From Albifimbria verrucaria (Eukaryota > Ascomycota > Sordariomycetes > Hypocreales > Stachybotryaceae), in NCBI GenBank assembly GCA_020081605.1, contig JAHREC010000046.1, positions 89,725 to 153,724 on the forward strand: 64,000 bases of DNA, given 5' to 3'. Position 1 is the first letter of the stretch. Every line of letters begins with the position of its first letter. Under the pieces are notes generated by a model. That model was given only the letters and a program-made list of their open reading frames with translations. It was not told the origin of the DNA and did no database searches. The translations under genes and the position numbers were made by a program. This document shows positions 1 to 10,420 of this stretch, piece by piece.

Positions 1-463
1 TGTGCATCTTGATATGTACTGTGCAGTACAGTACATAACCTGGAGAAAGGAAAGAAGAACAAAATTGACTATTTGGCAAGAGAAACACCGAAAGAGTACT
101 GTACCATAGCCACATGAATGCACGATATAACATCTTTCGGTATTGCGTTACCGCTACCTACTAGTACGTACTGATAGGTACCGTATGAGCATGTTAACAG
201 GCATGTAATAACCTTAACTTACCTCCCTCGCATCGACAGCCATGTACATGCTGCACTAAGCCTTTTTCATGCGTATACACGTATCCTATGGTCACATATT
301 CAAAGCAGACAAGCAGTCCACTCGAGTTGGCCGGCGGCTCCTCGACAAAATATGAAGGGCGACAGTGATCCTATGACGACCGTCGATCAATCTTCATGGT
401 CTTTCTGCGTTCTCATCGTTCTAACCATTTATCAAAACGTTTTGGATCGAATTATCTGATGCA
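1..463. other. Non-coding, left edge
   Basis: No supported gene. Several copies of a palindromic word related to TACAGTACTGTA occur here (around 15-35 and 93-105), a word that recurs in intergenic DNA across the window. The last 100 bases presumably hold the promoter of the gene starting at 464. Confidence 0.5.
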
Positions 464-1663
464 ATGTCGGAACATCGTGTGTTCTCCTCACGAAACATGG
501 CCAAGAGAAGAAAAGTCGGGTCACGAACTGTTCTACGAGACACGAACCAGGACCTGGAAACATTGTTGCGCGCCAGAAAACAAAAGCGCAGCAGACGTTG
601 GTCCAAGACTTCGGGTTCAAAACAACTTGATCTACAATACTGGACACAACTGAAAGATCCCAATAAGGCATATGAGTTTTTATCCATCCGTGGGGCGTTA
701 CATCATACAGAACATGAGGACGATCTCGACAATCACCCTGCAAGCGGCGTGGGGAACCAAAAGTCCGCCGACCAAGAGACATGCGATAGCGACGTGATGT
801 GCCCCTGCGACAATTTGTCCAGTGCGTTGCCTTCTCACGCGTACACTATTTCCAGAGCCGGCTTGGCCAGACACCACGTCGCCGTAGCCATGCTCACCCT
901 TCGCGACCCCGACGCCTTCAACATGCACACGTTTACCGACCACGTGGCCTACGGGGCTCTCGAAGTTACCCAAAACCTCATCAAGGACTTTGGAGAAGCA
1001 TACGAAGCAATACACTGGCGTGAAGCCTGGGCCATCGTAGAAGGTCTTGTTCTATTCTTGCTCTTTGATGACGGCCTGATGTTTGGGACGATCGGAGATG
1101 GTACACTTGCTACATACACGGCAATGTTGATTGCAAGAATGATGCTAGTTTCTCTCAATATGCTTGAAGCAAATGGCCAACTGAACACAAAATTGGATAT
1201 CAAAAATATTGGTTGGATCATGGATCTGCATCTCAAGTTGGTAGGACAGTTTCAGGACTTGAAACTGATGGAACATGTCTACCCCTTGGACGCCAGCCCG
1301 TTTGACTTGCACAAGGATGAGTTTGACTCTTGCGTCCATCACTATGCCACGCGACATAGCATTTCGCTGTCGGGTACACCCACATCAGCAGCTGCCAGCG
1401 TGGCGATGCCAAAATCCGGCACCACGGACGCTTGGGATTGGAAGAGGGCCTATAATGCATACAGGCTCCAACGCAACAGGGTGATGCACATTCCCCGTGG
1501 TGTGAAAAAGACTTTAAAAATGGGTGGTGATTGTTTGGATATCTCGACGTGGCCTAGCGAAGAACGGGAAATTTTTTATTTTGAGGATGAGGAGCCACCT
1601 TCAAACAATGTTCTGGAGGAACTGCAGCGGAGCCTGGCCTCGTGCTTCCGTACGGCTGCTTAG
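464..1663 (+). CDS. Hypothetical protein, probably nuclear
   Basis: Uninterrupted 399-codon reading frame. I do not recognise the family. The N-terminus has two basic clusters (KRRK near residue 14 and RKQKRSRR near residue 37) that look like a bipartite nuclear localisation signal. The middle (about 110-285) is predicted mostly helical with hydrophobic stretches but no clear membrane segment, and the C-terminus is acidic (EDEEPP). Another ATG twelve codons in (MAKRRK) is an equally good start. No intron is needed. There is nothing in the neighbours to suggest a role. The length and codon use support a real gene; the function is unknown. Confidence 0.7.
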   Translation: MSEHRVFSSRNMAKRRKVGSRTVLRDTNQDLETLLRARKQKRSRRWSKTSGSKQLDLQYWTQLKDPNKAYEFLSIRGALHHTEHEDDLDNHPASGVGNQKSADQETCDSDVMCPCDNLSSALPSHAYTISRAGLARHHVAVAMLTLRDPDAFNMHTFTDHVAYGALEVTQNLIKDFGEAYEAIHWREAWAIVEGLVLFLLFDDGLMFGTIGDGTLATYTAMLIARMMLVSLNMLEANGQLNTKLDIKNIGWIMDLHLKLVGQFQDLKLMEHVYPLDASPFDLHKDEFDSCVHHYATRHSISLSGTPTSAAASVAMPKSGTTDAWDWKRAYNAYRLQRNRVMHIPRGVKKTLKMGGDCLDISTWPSEEREIFYFEDEEPPSNNVLEELQRSLASCFRTAA

Positions 1664-2389
1664 AAGTAATCAGTTTGGATCCTCATAAAATTAGTGCTCC
1701 TATCCCAATACTTCGATGTAATCACGATGGTGTCTGAAACTGGACCATTCATGCTTGTTTTGTCCGTAGATGATCATGGTTTCGACTAACCGATGCATGA
1801 GTTATATTAACGTCAACACAGAGCTCTCGTTTCAGTGATCTTGTGTTGTCCAACCACCGCCACTTTTATTGTGTTGGACGTGGACTGACGCCCAGGACAC
1901 GGCGGTTTATTTTATTTACCCTAGACTAGCTTATTTTCATTACCCTTCTAACGGGTATAAAGACTGCAGATTGCCCAACCTGTGAGGTAGGAACAAGTAA
2001 GCATCTTTCAATCTCTTTTATGAATACAACTCTTTGCGTCCTACCTTACGCTTCTATGAAGCATCAATTGATCAGATGATATGTGATGCTTAATTTCACT
2101 TACCATCCTCTATGATGCTGTTGTCCTACTCTTCTAAGTAACTCGCATATAATTTAGGGTGTAGTGTTGTCATTCTGTCCCAAACAAATTATCTTAATTT
2201 TTTTATTTTTCTTTAATTTTTTCTTTATCTGTTTATTTTTATAGTATTTATTTTTCTTATTTTGGCTACCCATCTTCCATTGGTACACCTTCTGCCTTTT
2301 ATCTCTCGTTGTCGCAAGGTAGGTTTCCCTCTATATCTGGCACATCTTGGCTTATACAAATATGTAATGATGTCACATTGCTATAATAC
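1664..2389. other. Intergenic, AT-rich
   Basis: No coding signal. A TATAA element with downstream purines lies at 1956-1962, and a long T-rich tract spans about 2190-2260. Both could belong to the promoter of the F-box gene at 2390. Confidence 0.4.
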
Positions 2390-3462
2390 ATGAAATCCTC
2401 ATTTTGGATTCCCTTTCAAGAGATACATAAGGGAACATTCGCGACCAACCGGCCATGGCGCGGCAACGTGATGATGCGGTCAATGTATCATCTTCCGCCA
2501 GAGTTGGTGCTAGAAATAGCTGGTTTGTTATCCCTCAAATCGTTACGGAATGTTCGTCTCACGCACCCTTGGTTGGCCAGCTTGACAAGGAGCCTCCTTT
2601 TGAGCAAATAGGAGTTCTAAATTCGGCGGCGTCTCTCACGGAGCTAGTGGATTTTCTTGGGGCGAATGATGACGTTGCCACGCATGTGAGAGGCCTTTCA
2701 ATTTATCACGCTTCTTGGCCCAATTGTGTGCGGTCTGAATGGGAAACCCACCCTCTGCTTCTCGGAGGTAAAGAGCGGATAAACGCCTCGGTCTCTGCTC
2801 AGAGCACGGCAGATGAAGCCTACCGTGTATTCGAGCATTTCATGATATCACAGACCGTTCCCACGGTCGACTTGCTCGTCCGTGTTCTGGACTTACTGCC
2901 GAATTTGTCTGACATTGAGATTCAACACGTCAAGAAATGGAAAAGGACAAAGAATCCAACTTATCTTCGTTTGAGGAAAGAAATTTGGCTCGAGCCGAGT
3001 CCGAAGGATTATGTTGACGCCACTGTAGCCACGGCGCTGGGAGCGCTTCTATCGAGGAGAGCCACTTGTACCCTTCGGGTCATGGGAGAGTTCAATCCTG
3101 CCAACCCGCGTTCTTCTTCTTGGTCTTGCGTCACTAAGCTTGTACTCTCTTCCGTTGCATTCACACAGTTTGAAGAGCTAAAGAAATTCCTCGCTAGCTT
3201 TCGTGAATTGAAGCACCTGTCTCTGGGATTTCCGCGAAACCAACATGAGATTTATCTTCCATTACATTTATTAATCCTGCCTACACTGTCAGTTCTGGAA
3301 CTGCAATCATGTTCCGTATCGGGTAGGTCATTGGAGAGGTTTGTTCAACGAAATTCGGTGGTGAAGCGCATTCATGCTTGTGGTGTTACCGTCTTTGGAA
3401 CCAAGAGGTCAGAGCTTATGTGTAGGAGTGCCAGGGCTGATTATTATGCCAGTAGAGCCTGA
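2390..3462 (+). CDS. F-box protein, frameshifted
   Basis: An N-terminal F-box is visible in one frame (LPPELVLEIAGLLSLKSL, about 2493-2550), the motif that binds Skp1 in SCF ubiquitin ligases. That frame ends at a TAG at 2609-2611. The rest of the protein continues one frame back, from about 2599 to 3462: a leucine-rich body with the spaced 'L..L.L' pattern usual in fungal F-box proteins. Restoring one T in the TTTT run at 2598-2601 would join the two parts, and there is no room for an intron. Either this is an assembly indel or the gene is recently broken. The F-box start could also be a later ATG near 2470-2490. The substrate cannot be told. Confidence 0.65.
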
Positions 3463-4195
3463 TTAGAAGTTCGGGGTAATGCTGTAATATCATAGCATTT
3501 ATATGTATCGTAACACAGGATTAATGAAATACCAGTTTCCGTCCAGGATGTGGTCGTGCCTATGTGTCTGTAAGCGGACATTTTTGTAGAATGTGGCAGT
3601 TGAGCAATAGGTGCCCGATGGGTAACGACAAGGCTTATAAAGAAGTTGAGGATTCTTCAGGTGTGTTCATCCCGCTGTACTGAAGCATGGAAATATAAGT
3701 CTTACAGCGGAAGGTGATGTCGAATATTACGGCACAATGCCCAAATCTTGAACAGCAAATTATTGAAGTGGTGGAAGCTGCTCATTCTTCACTCTTCTTT
3801 CAATTTCGTGTTTGTTTTTGGTACGTGGTACAGGGTAGGTTGATAGGTAGGTTAGCAGCGCAGTGTAATATGTTTGACGGCTACGTTTAATTAATCCCGA
3901 GATCATGGAACATGCAGGAAACGGGGAAATTTGTCGATGGGGACTAATAGATCTAAAAATATTATAATTATGGGTTTCTTAGTGGTTTCTGCCACATCTG
4001 TGGCTCTTGGGTGCTCGAAGCGACAAGCGAGCGTTTCATCCCCAATACTCCTTCTCTCTTCGACATCCTGTGGGAAAGGCGAAGTGCCAAAAATGGATGA
4101 TTGGAGGCCCAATCTTCGATGCGGTGCTGGCACGAAATTGAAGATATGGAGCAAGGGACATCCTCCTTCAACGAGACAAGTGATTAAAAGTGTTG
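3463..4195. other. Intergenic
   Basis: No gene supported. An open stretch on each strand between 3903 and 4323 overlaps without family signal. It may include an upstream exon of the following gene but this cannot be shown. Confidence 0.35.
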
Positions 4196-6007
4196 ATGGA
4201 TTTCTTAAAATTTTGGTTACTGCTACTCTTAGGAGACCTTGTTGTTTGGATTTCGGTAACACGCGTTTTCTTCCTCCGTCGGCTCATCGACCGTGTTGCA
4301 TGGAGGAAAGTAGAAGTTGTTGAACCAACAGAGAAGACTGGCTTGGTGAATCTTGCATTGAAGATACATGCTTCCTTTCACAACTTTCTGATCGTCGATG
4401 ATGAAGATTTTACAGGCTTTCTCACACCTACAGCAACCAGGGTGATGCTGTCGGCAGTTATCATCCTGCAAAACTGTATCGCTTTAGCGCATGCGTCCAT
4501 GGCTTCAAGCAAGGAGGCAGCAGTCAAAGCTATAAGCAATCGCTCTGGCCAGCTCGCAATGGGGAACGTGCTGCCTCTAATGATATGCATCAGCCATGAG
4601 AGAATAATTTCGAAGGTATTCCAGCAAAGTTTCGTGCAAATTGCCTGGGCTCACACGTTATTTGCTTGGATCATCTGGTACGAGATTGCGCTACATGCTG
4701 CGACTTCGCTGTTTGCATCCTCGGCCATCGGTCAGTCCTGACATATCCTTGCAAAGTTGAATCTAGATTCGCATGCAGCTGACCGTTGCCATTGCAGTTT
4801 CCTGGAGCGACCTAATTTCATTATTCATGGGTTTCCTTGTGAGAATTGCTTTAGATGAAGGCTGCCAGTCCGATGCAAACGCGATACTAACGATCATCTC
4901 AGGTCTCCGCTTTCCTGTACATCAACTTGAATCCGCCACGTTATCGCTGTGAGCAAGGGAAGCTGAAAACCAGGGCTCACAAAATCTTACACATAGCTCT
5001 AGGCATCGGCTTCGTAGTGGGATGCATCTTCCATTCGGTGACGTCGCTGACCGTAGCGGTCATCGGCTTAGGTGCTTTGGCGATGGCAGTCACAGGAGCC
5101 GAAAGCTTCCGGGGCTCCAAGGTACATACGGCGGAGCTTACGAAGTCTCCCTCCAACAAGTGGAAGGAATTGCGAGTTAGTGTGCCGGTTGCTCAAGCTG
5201 ATTTTTATGTCAAGTTGAGGAAAGAAGATGAGCAAAGTGTCCGAAGGGCTGCATGGATTGAGAAACACAACGGTCCACACCCTTATAGGGCGGTTATTCT
5301 CATACCTTCATCGTGGAAGAACACATGGGCAGTCGAATACGAGGGGCCGTTCATGATCCCTCTGTCACACTATGTACGATATCCTAGAGAGCTTAACATG
5401 ATTGTGGCTGGCTCCGGTATTATGGAGGGATACTCTTGTCTTCGTTGGCGTCACTTCTTTCTCGACGCCGCGACTACGCTTACATGGCTCACCAAGGATC
5501 CAGACCAGACACTTATTTTTCTTCAACGCATGCAGCTAGAAGGGTTTCCCATCAAGGTGATTGCTTATGGCGACAAAATGATATCAACACGCGAGACCAT
5601 CTTTGAGGCAATGGCTCAGAGAAAGAGTGAACAGGAGGAGCAGAAGGTGGAGAATGAGAAGATACGTAAAAAAGCGAGAAAGAAATGAAACAGGAGATGG
5701 AAAAACTTCAGTGGGATCTTCTGGTTGATTACCCAGGGATAGAGTACGATCAATGCGAGTCGATCGAAATGGTCCTACGCAACCAGGCAGATTATTGGTC
5801 TCGGCCTTGGCATACCCTCGGTACGTTCCTAAATCTTTATGCCATCCTCATAGTTCTCCTTCTCATTTCTCATCCCCATCACCGAGCTACAGTATTTGAT
5901 CTCAGAATTGCTGCTAACCTATTCAAGCGATCGGAGAAAACCTCAGGGGCGAGTATCCTATTTTAAGTTACGTGGATCTCGGTAGTGTGAGCACGGGCAG
6001 TTTTTAG
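4196..6007 (+). CDS. Ferric-reductase-like transmembrane protein
   Basis: Multi-exon gene with exons about 4196-4730, 4798-4838, 4903-5665, 5737-5820 and 5928-6007; phases agree at each junction. Two transmembrane helices carry the H-x13-H pairs that ligate two hemes in the FRE/NOX superfamily: one in WAHTLFAWIIWYEIALHA and one in LHIALGIGFVVGCIFHS. An NxxPL segment precedes the first pair, as in ferric reductases. The C-terminal half keeps only traces of the FAD/NAD(P)H domain (HPYR as the HPFT-like motif, then EGPF and VAGSGI). The dehydrogenase part is therefore short and degenerate, so electron transfer from NADPH is uncertain. The junction near 5665-5737 is either a 71-nt intron or a one-base shift in an A6 run (about 5667-5673). 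Identification rests on the heme pairs; the substrate is unknown. Confidence 0.6.
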
Positions 6008-6369
6008 AATGTGATATTGGTACTCTGTAATTCCTGTTAATTGGAGCACATGCCGCTAAACAGGCGTCGGGCCGGCATGGGGCAGTGCCTCCACAACATC
6101 GTAGCACCAGCTGTGGTAGGCCCACATTCTGGCCGTTCCTTTGGGCCTGCTCAAAATAGTCATGGCTTGTGTCTATTTTGAAGAAATAAATAAAAAAAAA
6201 TTGAAAGAAAATATGGAAAGAATCACAACAGCAAAAAGGAAAAGAAAGTAATCACCTCTCCAACAATTTTGAATGATCAAGTGAAAATGACTCTAACATA
6301 TAACCTTAGTCGCTTCTTCTCTTGATTCCATGGCCGGTCGACTGACCATAGCGTGTCTTATTAACCAGC
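6008..6369. other. Intergenic
   Basis: Contains an A-rich tract around 6184-6250. No coding signal. Likely promoter of the next gene. Confidence 0.4.
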
Positions 6370-7122
6370 ATGCGTTATATTCCATGGTTAGTCACAGCTT
6401 CTAGTTTTGTGGCACTGTTTGCAATCCACGTCACCCTCCCCAAGCCAAAGCTACTGTCGTACTCCACGCCAATAGGTCGGGGACCCGCAGACATGCGGCA
6501 TCGACTCTTCCATTCTGTGGACTCATGACCTCAAAGCGTGCCACGGTTGCCGACATTCTATACAAGGGGAACGTTGGAGTGCCAGGTAAATACGGCTGTA
6601 ATATGATGCTCGTGGATGAAGAGATTGCAGAGTTTTACGACCACTTGATCGAATTTGTAAACGGTGCTGGACAAGATCAGCGATGCGTATGTTGGCTCAA
6701 GATTGGCCCTGATGGAAAGGTAAACGGGTTTTGGAAAGGCAATGAGGTATTGAGCTTTCCGCTACCTGCAGGAGACAACCATCGTTTTCTCGTTATCGAT
6801 GCCGATACGCAAGGAGGTTGCGCATGTGCGGTGGGAGATGAGGTACCGGTGACAGCAATAGAGCAATATGCTGCCACATGGCTAGAGTTCGACATGGCCA
6901 ATGCTTCGAACAACAGATCATCCGGTGCAGATGCATCGTGCCTTGTCTCAGCTCGATGGGGAGGAGATCCCGGCCTTGCAGGTCTGTGGGCATGGCAATT
7001 GCTCCACTATTTACGCAGGTGGAACTGGTGAGAATGCCTACCTAAAAGGCATGGAGCATCTTGATGGGATTGGACTTAACATTCCTCCGGGCAAAGTGAG
7101 GTTGAGAGCCGTAGCTGGCTAA
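6370..7122 (+). CDS. Asp f 4-like secreted protein, frameshifted
   Basis: Resembles the Asp f 4 allergen family of secreted fungal proteins, whose biochemical function is not established. Shared landmarks are a YKGNVG segment (about 6565), KIGPDG (about 6705), a small-residue GD-E-P stretch near 6830, EFD near 6890, and a C-terminal C..(G)..CS-I...G plus GIG..(I/V)PPG region near 6990-7110. A hydrophobic leader in frame 1 from the ATG at 6370 (MRYIPWLVTASSFVALF) looks like a signal peptide. The leader and C-terminus are in frame 1, but the conserved middle is in frame 3, so there are two opposite frame changes: one between about 6430 and 6515, one near 6937-6950. The second gap is too short for an intron. 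The gene is either decayed or misassembled. Confidence 0.6.
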
Positions 7123-8062
7123 CGAAGGGTTGAACTATAACTATATCAAAGTAGGAACCAGGAAAGTGCATCAGTTGTCCATCGTCATTATTATTATTCC
7201 TACTTTCTGATTCTTAATTTTTTTAAAAGTTCATCTTATTGTTTTCTTCAATGGGGTAGCGTACGGTATAATGTAAATGCGGAGAATCGAAAGAAGTTAG
7301 AGTGTTCAAGTCGTATGTAGAATTGTCATTGATTTGTCTGTCATCGTGCATGGCATGGTTACCATCTGCGACGCTACCATGATGTGGCCAGGAGGTCCCA
7401 AGCAGCTACAATTATTTACCCCAATAGTTATTGGCCCCGAATACACATTTTCCACCTAGTACACTAATGTCCTAAACCCCGGCCGTTCCCCCACATCGTG
7501 GTGTGAGCCACCGATGGAAGCTCTACATAGCCCGGGTCATTTCGAAGGGGTCGGCGGGCGTGTTCGGACGATTTCGTGCTGGAAAATACAGTACTGTAAT
7601 GCATATGATCAGGTGGATGATTTTGTTCTTGAGGTAGACGGCGGTACCGGGGTTTCGATTATATGATATTCGGTTTGGAATGGTCCAATTTGTTATTGTC
7701 AGTAGGTCCTTGGAACATCGTCGTTGAAGGATCTTTTCTGCTTGCGGCTAACCTGCCAGCACACTTGTAAGATAATCACGGCTTTACCTACCTAACTAAC
7801 CTGAGGGTTTTTTTAATTATTTTTTTAGTTTTCTTTATCTCTCTTTTGTTTTCCCTCCCTCCCTCAACTTATTTAGCACTCTGAAAACTGCGTGTTTCGA
7901 CCGATGTCCCCAACGACTAATGGAAGGCTTCTAGTGCAGTGGGAGGGGCACTTAAGGCCACTCAACCCTTGAGCAGTCGTGGTTACTAGCGGAGAGTGTC
8001 CCTCTAAACCCCTGACAACTGGTTTCAGGTCATATTTACAACATACATTCACTGTTACGGGC
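7123..8062. other. Intergenic
   Basis: No gene supported. Contains a near-perfect TACAGTACTGTA word at about 7587-7598 and T-rich tracts near 7205 and 7808-7830. Confidence 0.45.
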
Positions 8063-9588
8063 ATGGTACACATTTACCGAAGCACCGCAACCCTGTTGCT
8101 TTGGGCTTCGCTGACGCAGGGCTTCGGAGCTCATGAGCCACACGTCGATCGTTCCGTCACCCCGAATTACATGGGAGCCGTGTCCTGAGACTATCATTCC
8201 AGGTGTAGAATGCGGCAAAATCGATGTGCCGCTCAACTATAAGGCTGGAAACTCCATCGAGGCAGAAGGTGATGGAACAATCAGCCTGTTTGTGGGACGT
8301 CGAAGACCTGAAGGAGGAACCTCCCACGGGTCTCTGTTCTACAATCCTCATGGGCCTGGCGTTCCAGCAGCCCACCATGCCCTCCATGGCCCATATCTTG
8401 TGGCTCTTGCGCCAGAAGTATGGGAAACATACGACGTTATTGGCATTGATCCTCGAGGTGTCGGTTATAGCTCGCCCGTTAAGTGTGATCCCCATATCTT
8501 CAACGAGCGCATCAAGACCTTGGTCAACACCAGCCAGGACTTTGACGCTCTTGTCGACTATAATCGTCGGCTTGGTCAGAGTTGTGCTAATCTCACCGGC
8601 GACCTACTTTATCATATGAGCTCCTTACATGTGGCTAAAGATTTCGAAATCGTTCGACTGGCTCTCGGTGCCGAAAGGTTCAATTACTTCGGCAAGTCCT
8701 ACGGCTCACTCATCGGCTCGCAGTACCTTTCTCTTTCCCTGAACAGGTGGGTCGCATGGCTTTGGAGGGAGTAATGGATCATTCCCAGTCCGACATTTCC
8801 ATGGCAATCACGGAGTCTGTCGCCTACGAGCAAGCTCTGAGACTGTTCTTTCGTTGGTGCAGTGAGATCGTTACATGTGATCTTGATGGAGAAACGCCCG
8901 CGAATGTCATTGGCAAGCTGCTGAATCGCACTGACGTGATGCCGCTACCAGCCTTGAACTGTGATGGACGTTGTCAGCCAACCGTTACAGGAGAAGACAT
9001 TCGATATAACCTGCAGAAATTTCTTGAATCTTTCAGAGGTGTGGATGGAGAAGATTGGTTTGCTTTGAAACTGGCCCTCAAAGAAGCCATAGAGGGAGAC
9101 GCCACTAGGTCTGTCGTCACAACTTGCGACAACAGAGACTTCTTCAGGATCCAGTGTCTCTCTTTATGCTCAACTGGCGACAAGATGTCAAGACTGGGGG
9201 CGTCATTCTTCCTCATTCTCAGACTACACGCGACGTCTGCTAGCATTGAAGCCGTTTGTGCCATGGACTGCTGGTGCTTCGAAAAGTTTCTTCTACCAGA
9301 GCCGCTGCATAGGTTGGCCAGCCCAGTCATTAGAAGGTCAGCCAAGGCTACACTATCCGAAGCGATGAAGCGCCTCCGATTCTATTGTCACACGCAATTT
9401 ATGACCCGACATTTAGTATCGCATGGGCGGAGGGGTTGAGATCGCAGATACCTCGCGCCGTGAGCATTTTTAGAGATGGAGTCAGCCACACGAGCCATGA
9501 CCTTTTGAAAAGTGAGATGAGGGAGGCAATAGATTGGTATCTAGTGACTGGAAAGATGCCAAAGGATGGAATGGTATATGCATCATGA
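8063..9588 (+). CDS. TAP-like secreted serine hydrolase, frameshifted
   Basis: Alpha/beta hydrolase of the tripeptidyl-aminopeptidase-like group (Abhydrolase_1 plus TAP C-terminal domain), enzymes that cleave peptides or esters outside the cell. A signal peptide (MVHIYRSTATLLLWASL) starts at 8063. The core has ITWEPCP, VPLNY, an oxyanion-side NPHGPG, DPRGVG, and the nucleophile elbow GKSYGS. The C-terminus supplies the Asp (YDPTFS) and His (GVSHTS) and ends with the family tail GKMPKDG. The frame changes three times: at CCCC 8160-8163, in the T/C run about 8728-8740, and between about 9300 and 9365. Each change returns to conserved sequence, and none leaves room for an intron. All three triad residues survive, so this could be an active enzyme seen through assembly indels. 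Confidence 0.65.
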
Positions 9589-9937
9589 GTATGATCTTCC
9601 ATGGTAAGTACAGGCCGATATCATTTCGATCTATAATTTTCATGCAGTAATAAACAAATCCAAAGGGACTGAAGGGTGGCATTCAAGAATATTTTCCTTT
9701 CCGTATGCCACGATGTACGTCGTGGTTGGTCTCTCCGATACTCATGACTTTCGTTGCTCCCCTTCCACAGTCGTTCATTCATTTTTCTGTGAAATACCGC
9801 GGTATTGATCTCGCCGTCTGTTTAGAGTAGATCTTGTAATTCGGTCTCATCATACCTCATCGCATCCTGTAGGTCAATCTCGAATCGCATGCTTTTACAT
9901 CAATATACCTTGCGGAATTCTCATTGCAGGGTTCATC
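9589..9937. other. Intergenic
   Basis: No coding signal recognised. A sequence ending in a plausible splice acceptor (ctcattgcag, about 9921-9930) precedes the MFS remnant and suggests that upstream exons of that gene were lost. Confidence 0.35.
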
Positions 9938-10420
9938 TTGGCTGTTCCTATTGCCAACTACGGCGGGGCCACGGACAACTCACAGTCTACTTGGAACACA
10001 ATCACGAAACTGGATGATCTCGTTGGTTTCCTGCTATTCACTTCTGCTGTTGCAGTGTCCATTCTGGCTTTACAATGGGGTGGAGGCTACTTTCTTTGGC
10101 GATCTGCGACTATTATTAGCCTATTTTGCGGATCCTTCGTGAACTTACCTGTCGTCCTTGCATGGGAAAGTCGTGTCGGCCACCAGGCAACGATAGCCTT
10201 TCACTTGTTTCATCGTGCATTTGAATGGGCTAGCTGTCTCAATGTTACTTGTATTGTTGGTTGCAATTCAATAGCTTCTTACTATGTAGTTCTCTATCTA
10301 CCATCGAACCGTTGTGGATTCAAAGCTACAGTACACATTGAGCAATGCTTCTGGGTAGGAGTCCGCGGATTTGCCACAATATCCATAATAAACCGGGGAC
10401 TGAGAGACAAGTCAAGATGA
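9938..10420 (+). pseudogene. MFS transporter remnant (DHA2-type)
   Basis: This 160-codon frame matches the middle of 14-helix drug/toxin exporters of the major facilitator superfamily. It has a D-hydrophobic-LALQWGG segment, the following helix with SATIISLFCG, then a loop and helices with YY.VLYLP. The first six helices and the C-terminal helices are absent, and I found no neighbouring exons in other frames that would supply them. Its 3' end overlaps the end of the convergent MpaB-like gene by a few bases. It is best read as a truncated relic. Confidence 0.6.

Noticed and set aside
2598..2611. Programmed -1 ribosomal frameshifting in the F-box gene
   Set aside because: No slippery heptamer plus pseudoknot pattern, and the same kind of break occurs in many unrelated genes here.
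5685..5966. Separate small gene overlapping the ferric-reductase-like gene by ATGA
   Set aside because: A 71-nt intron (5666-5736) or a one-base change joins it to the upstream frame, and it carries the C-terminal part of the same protein.
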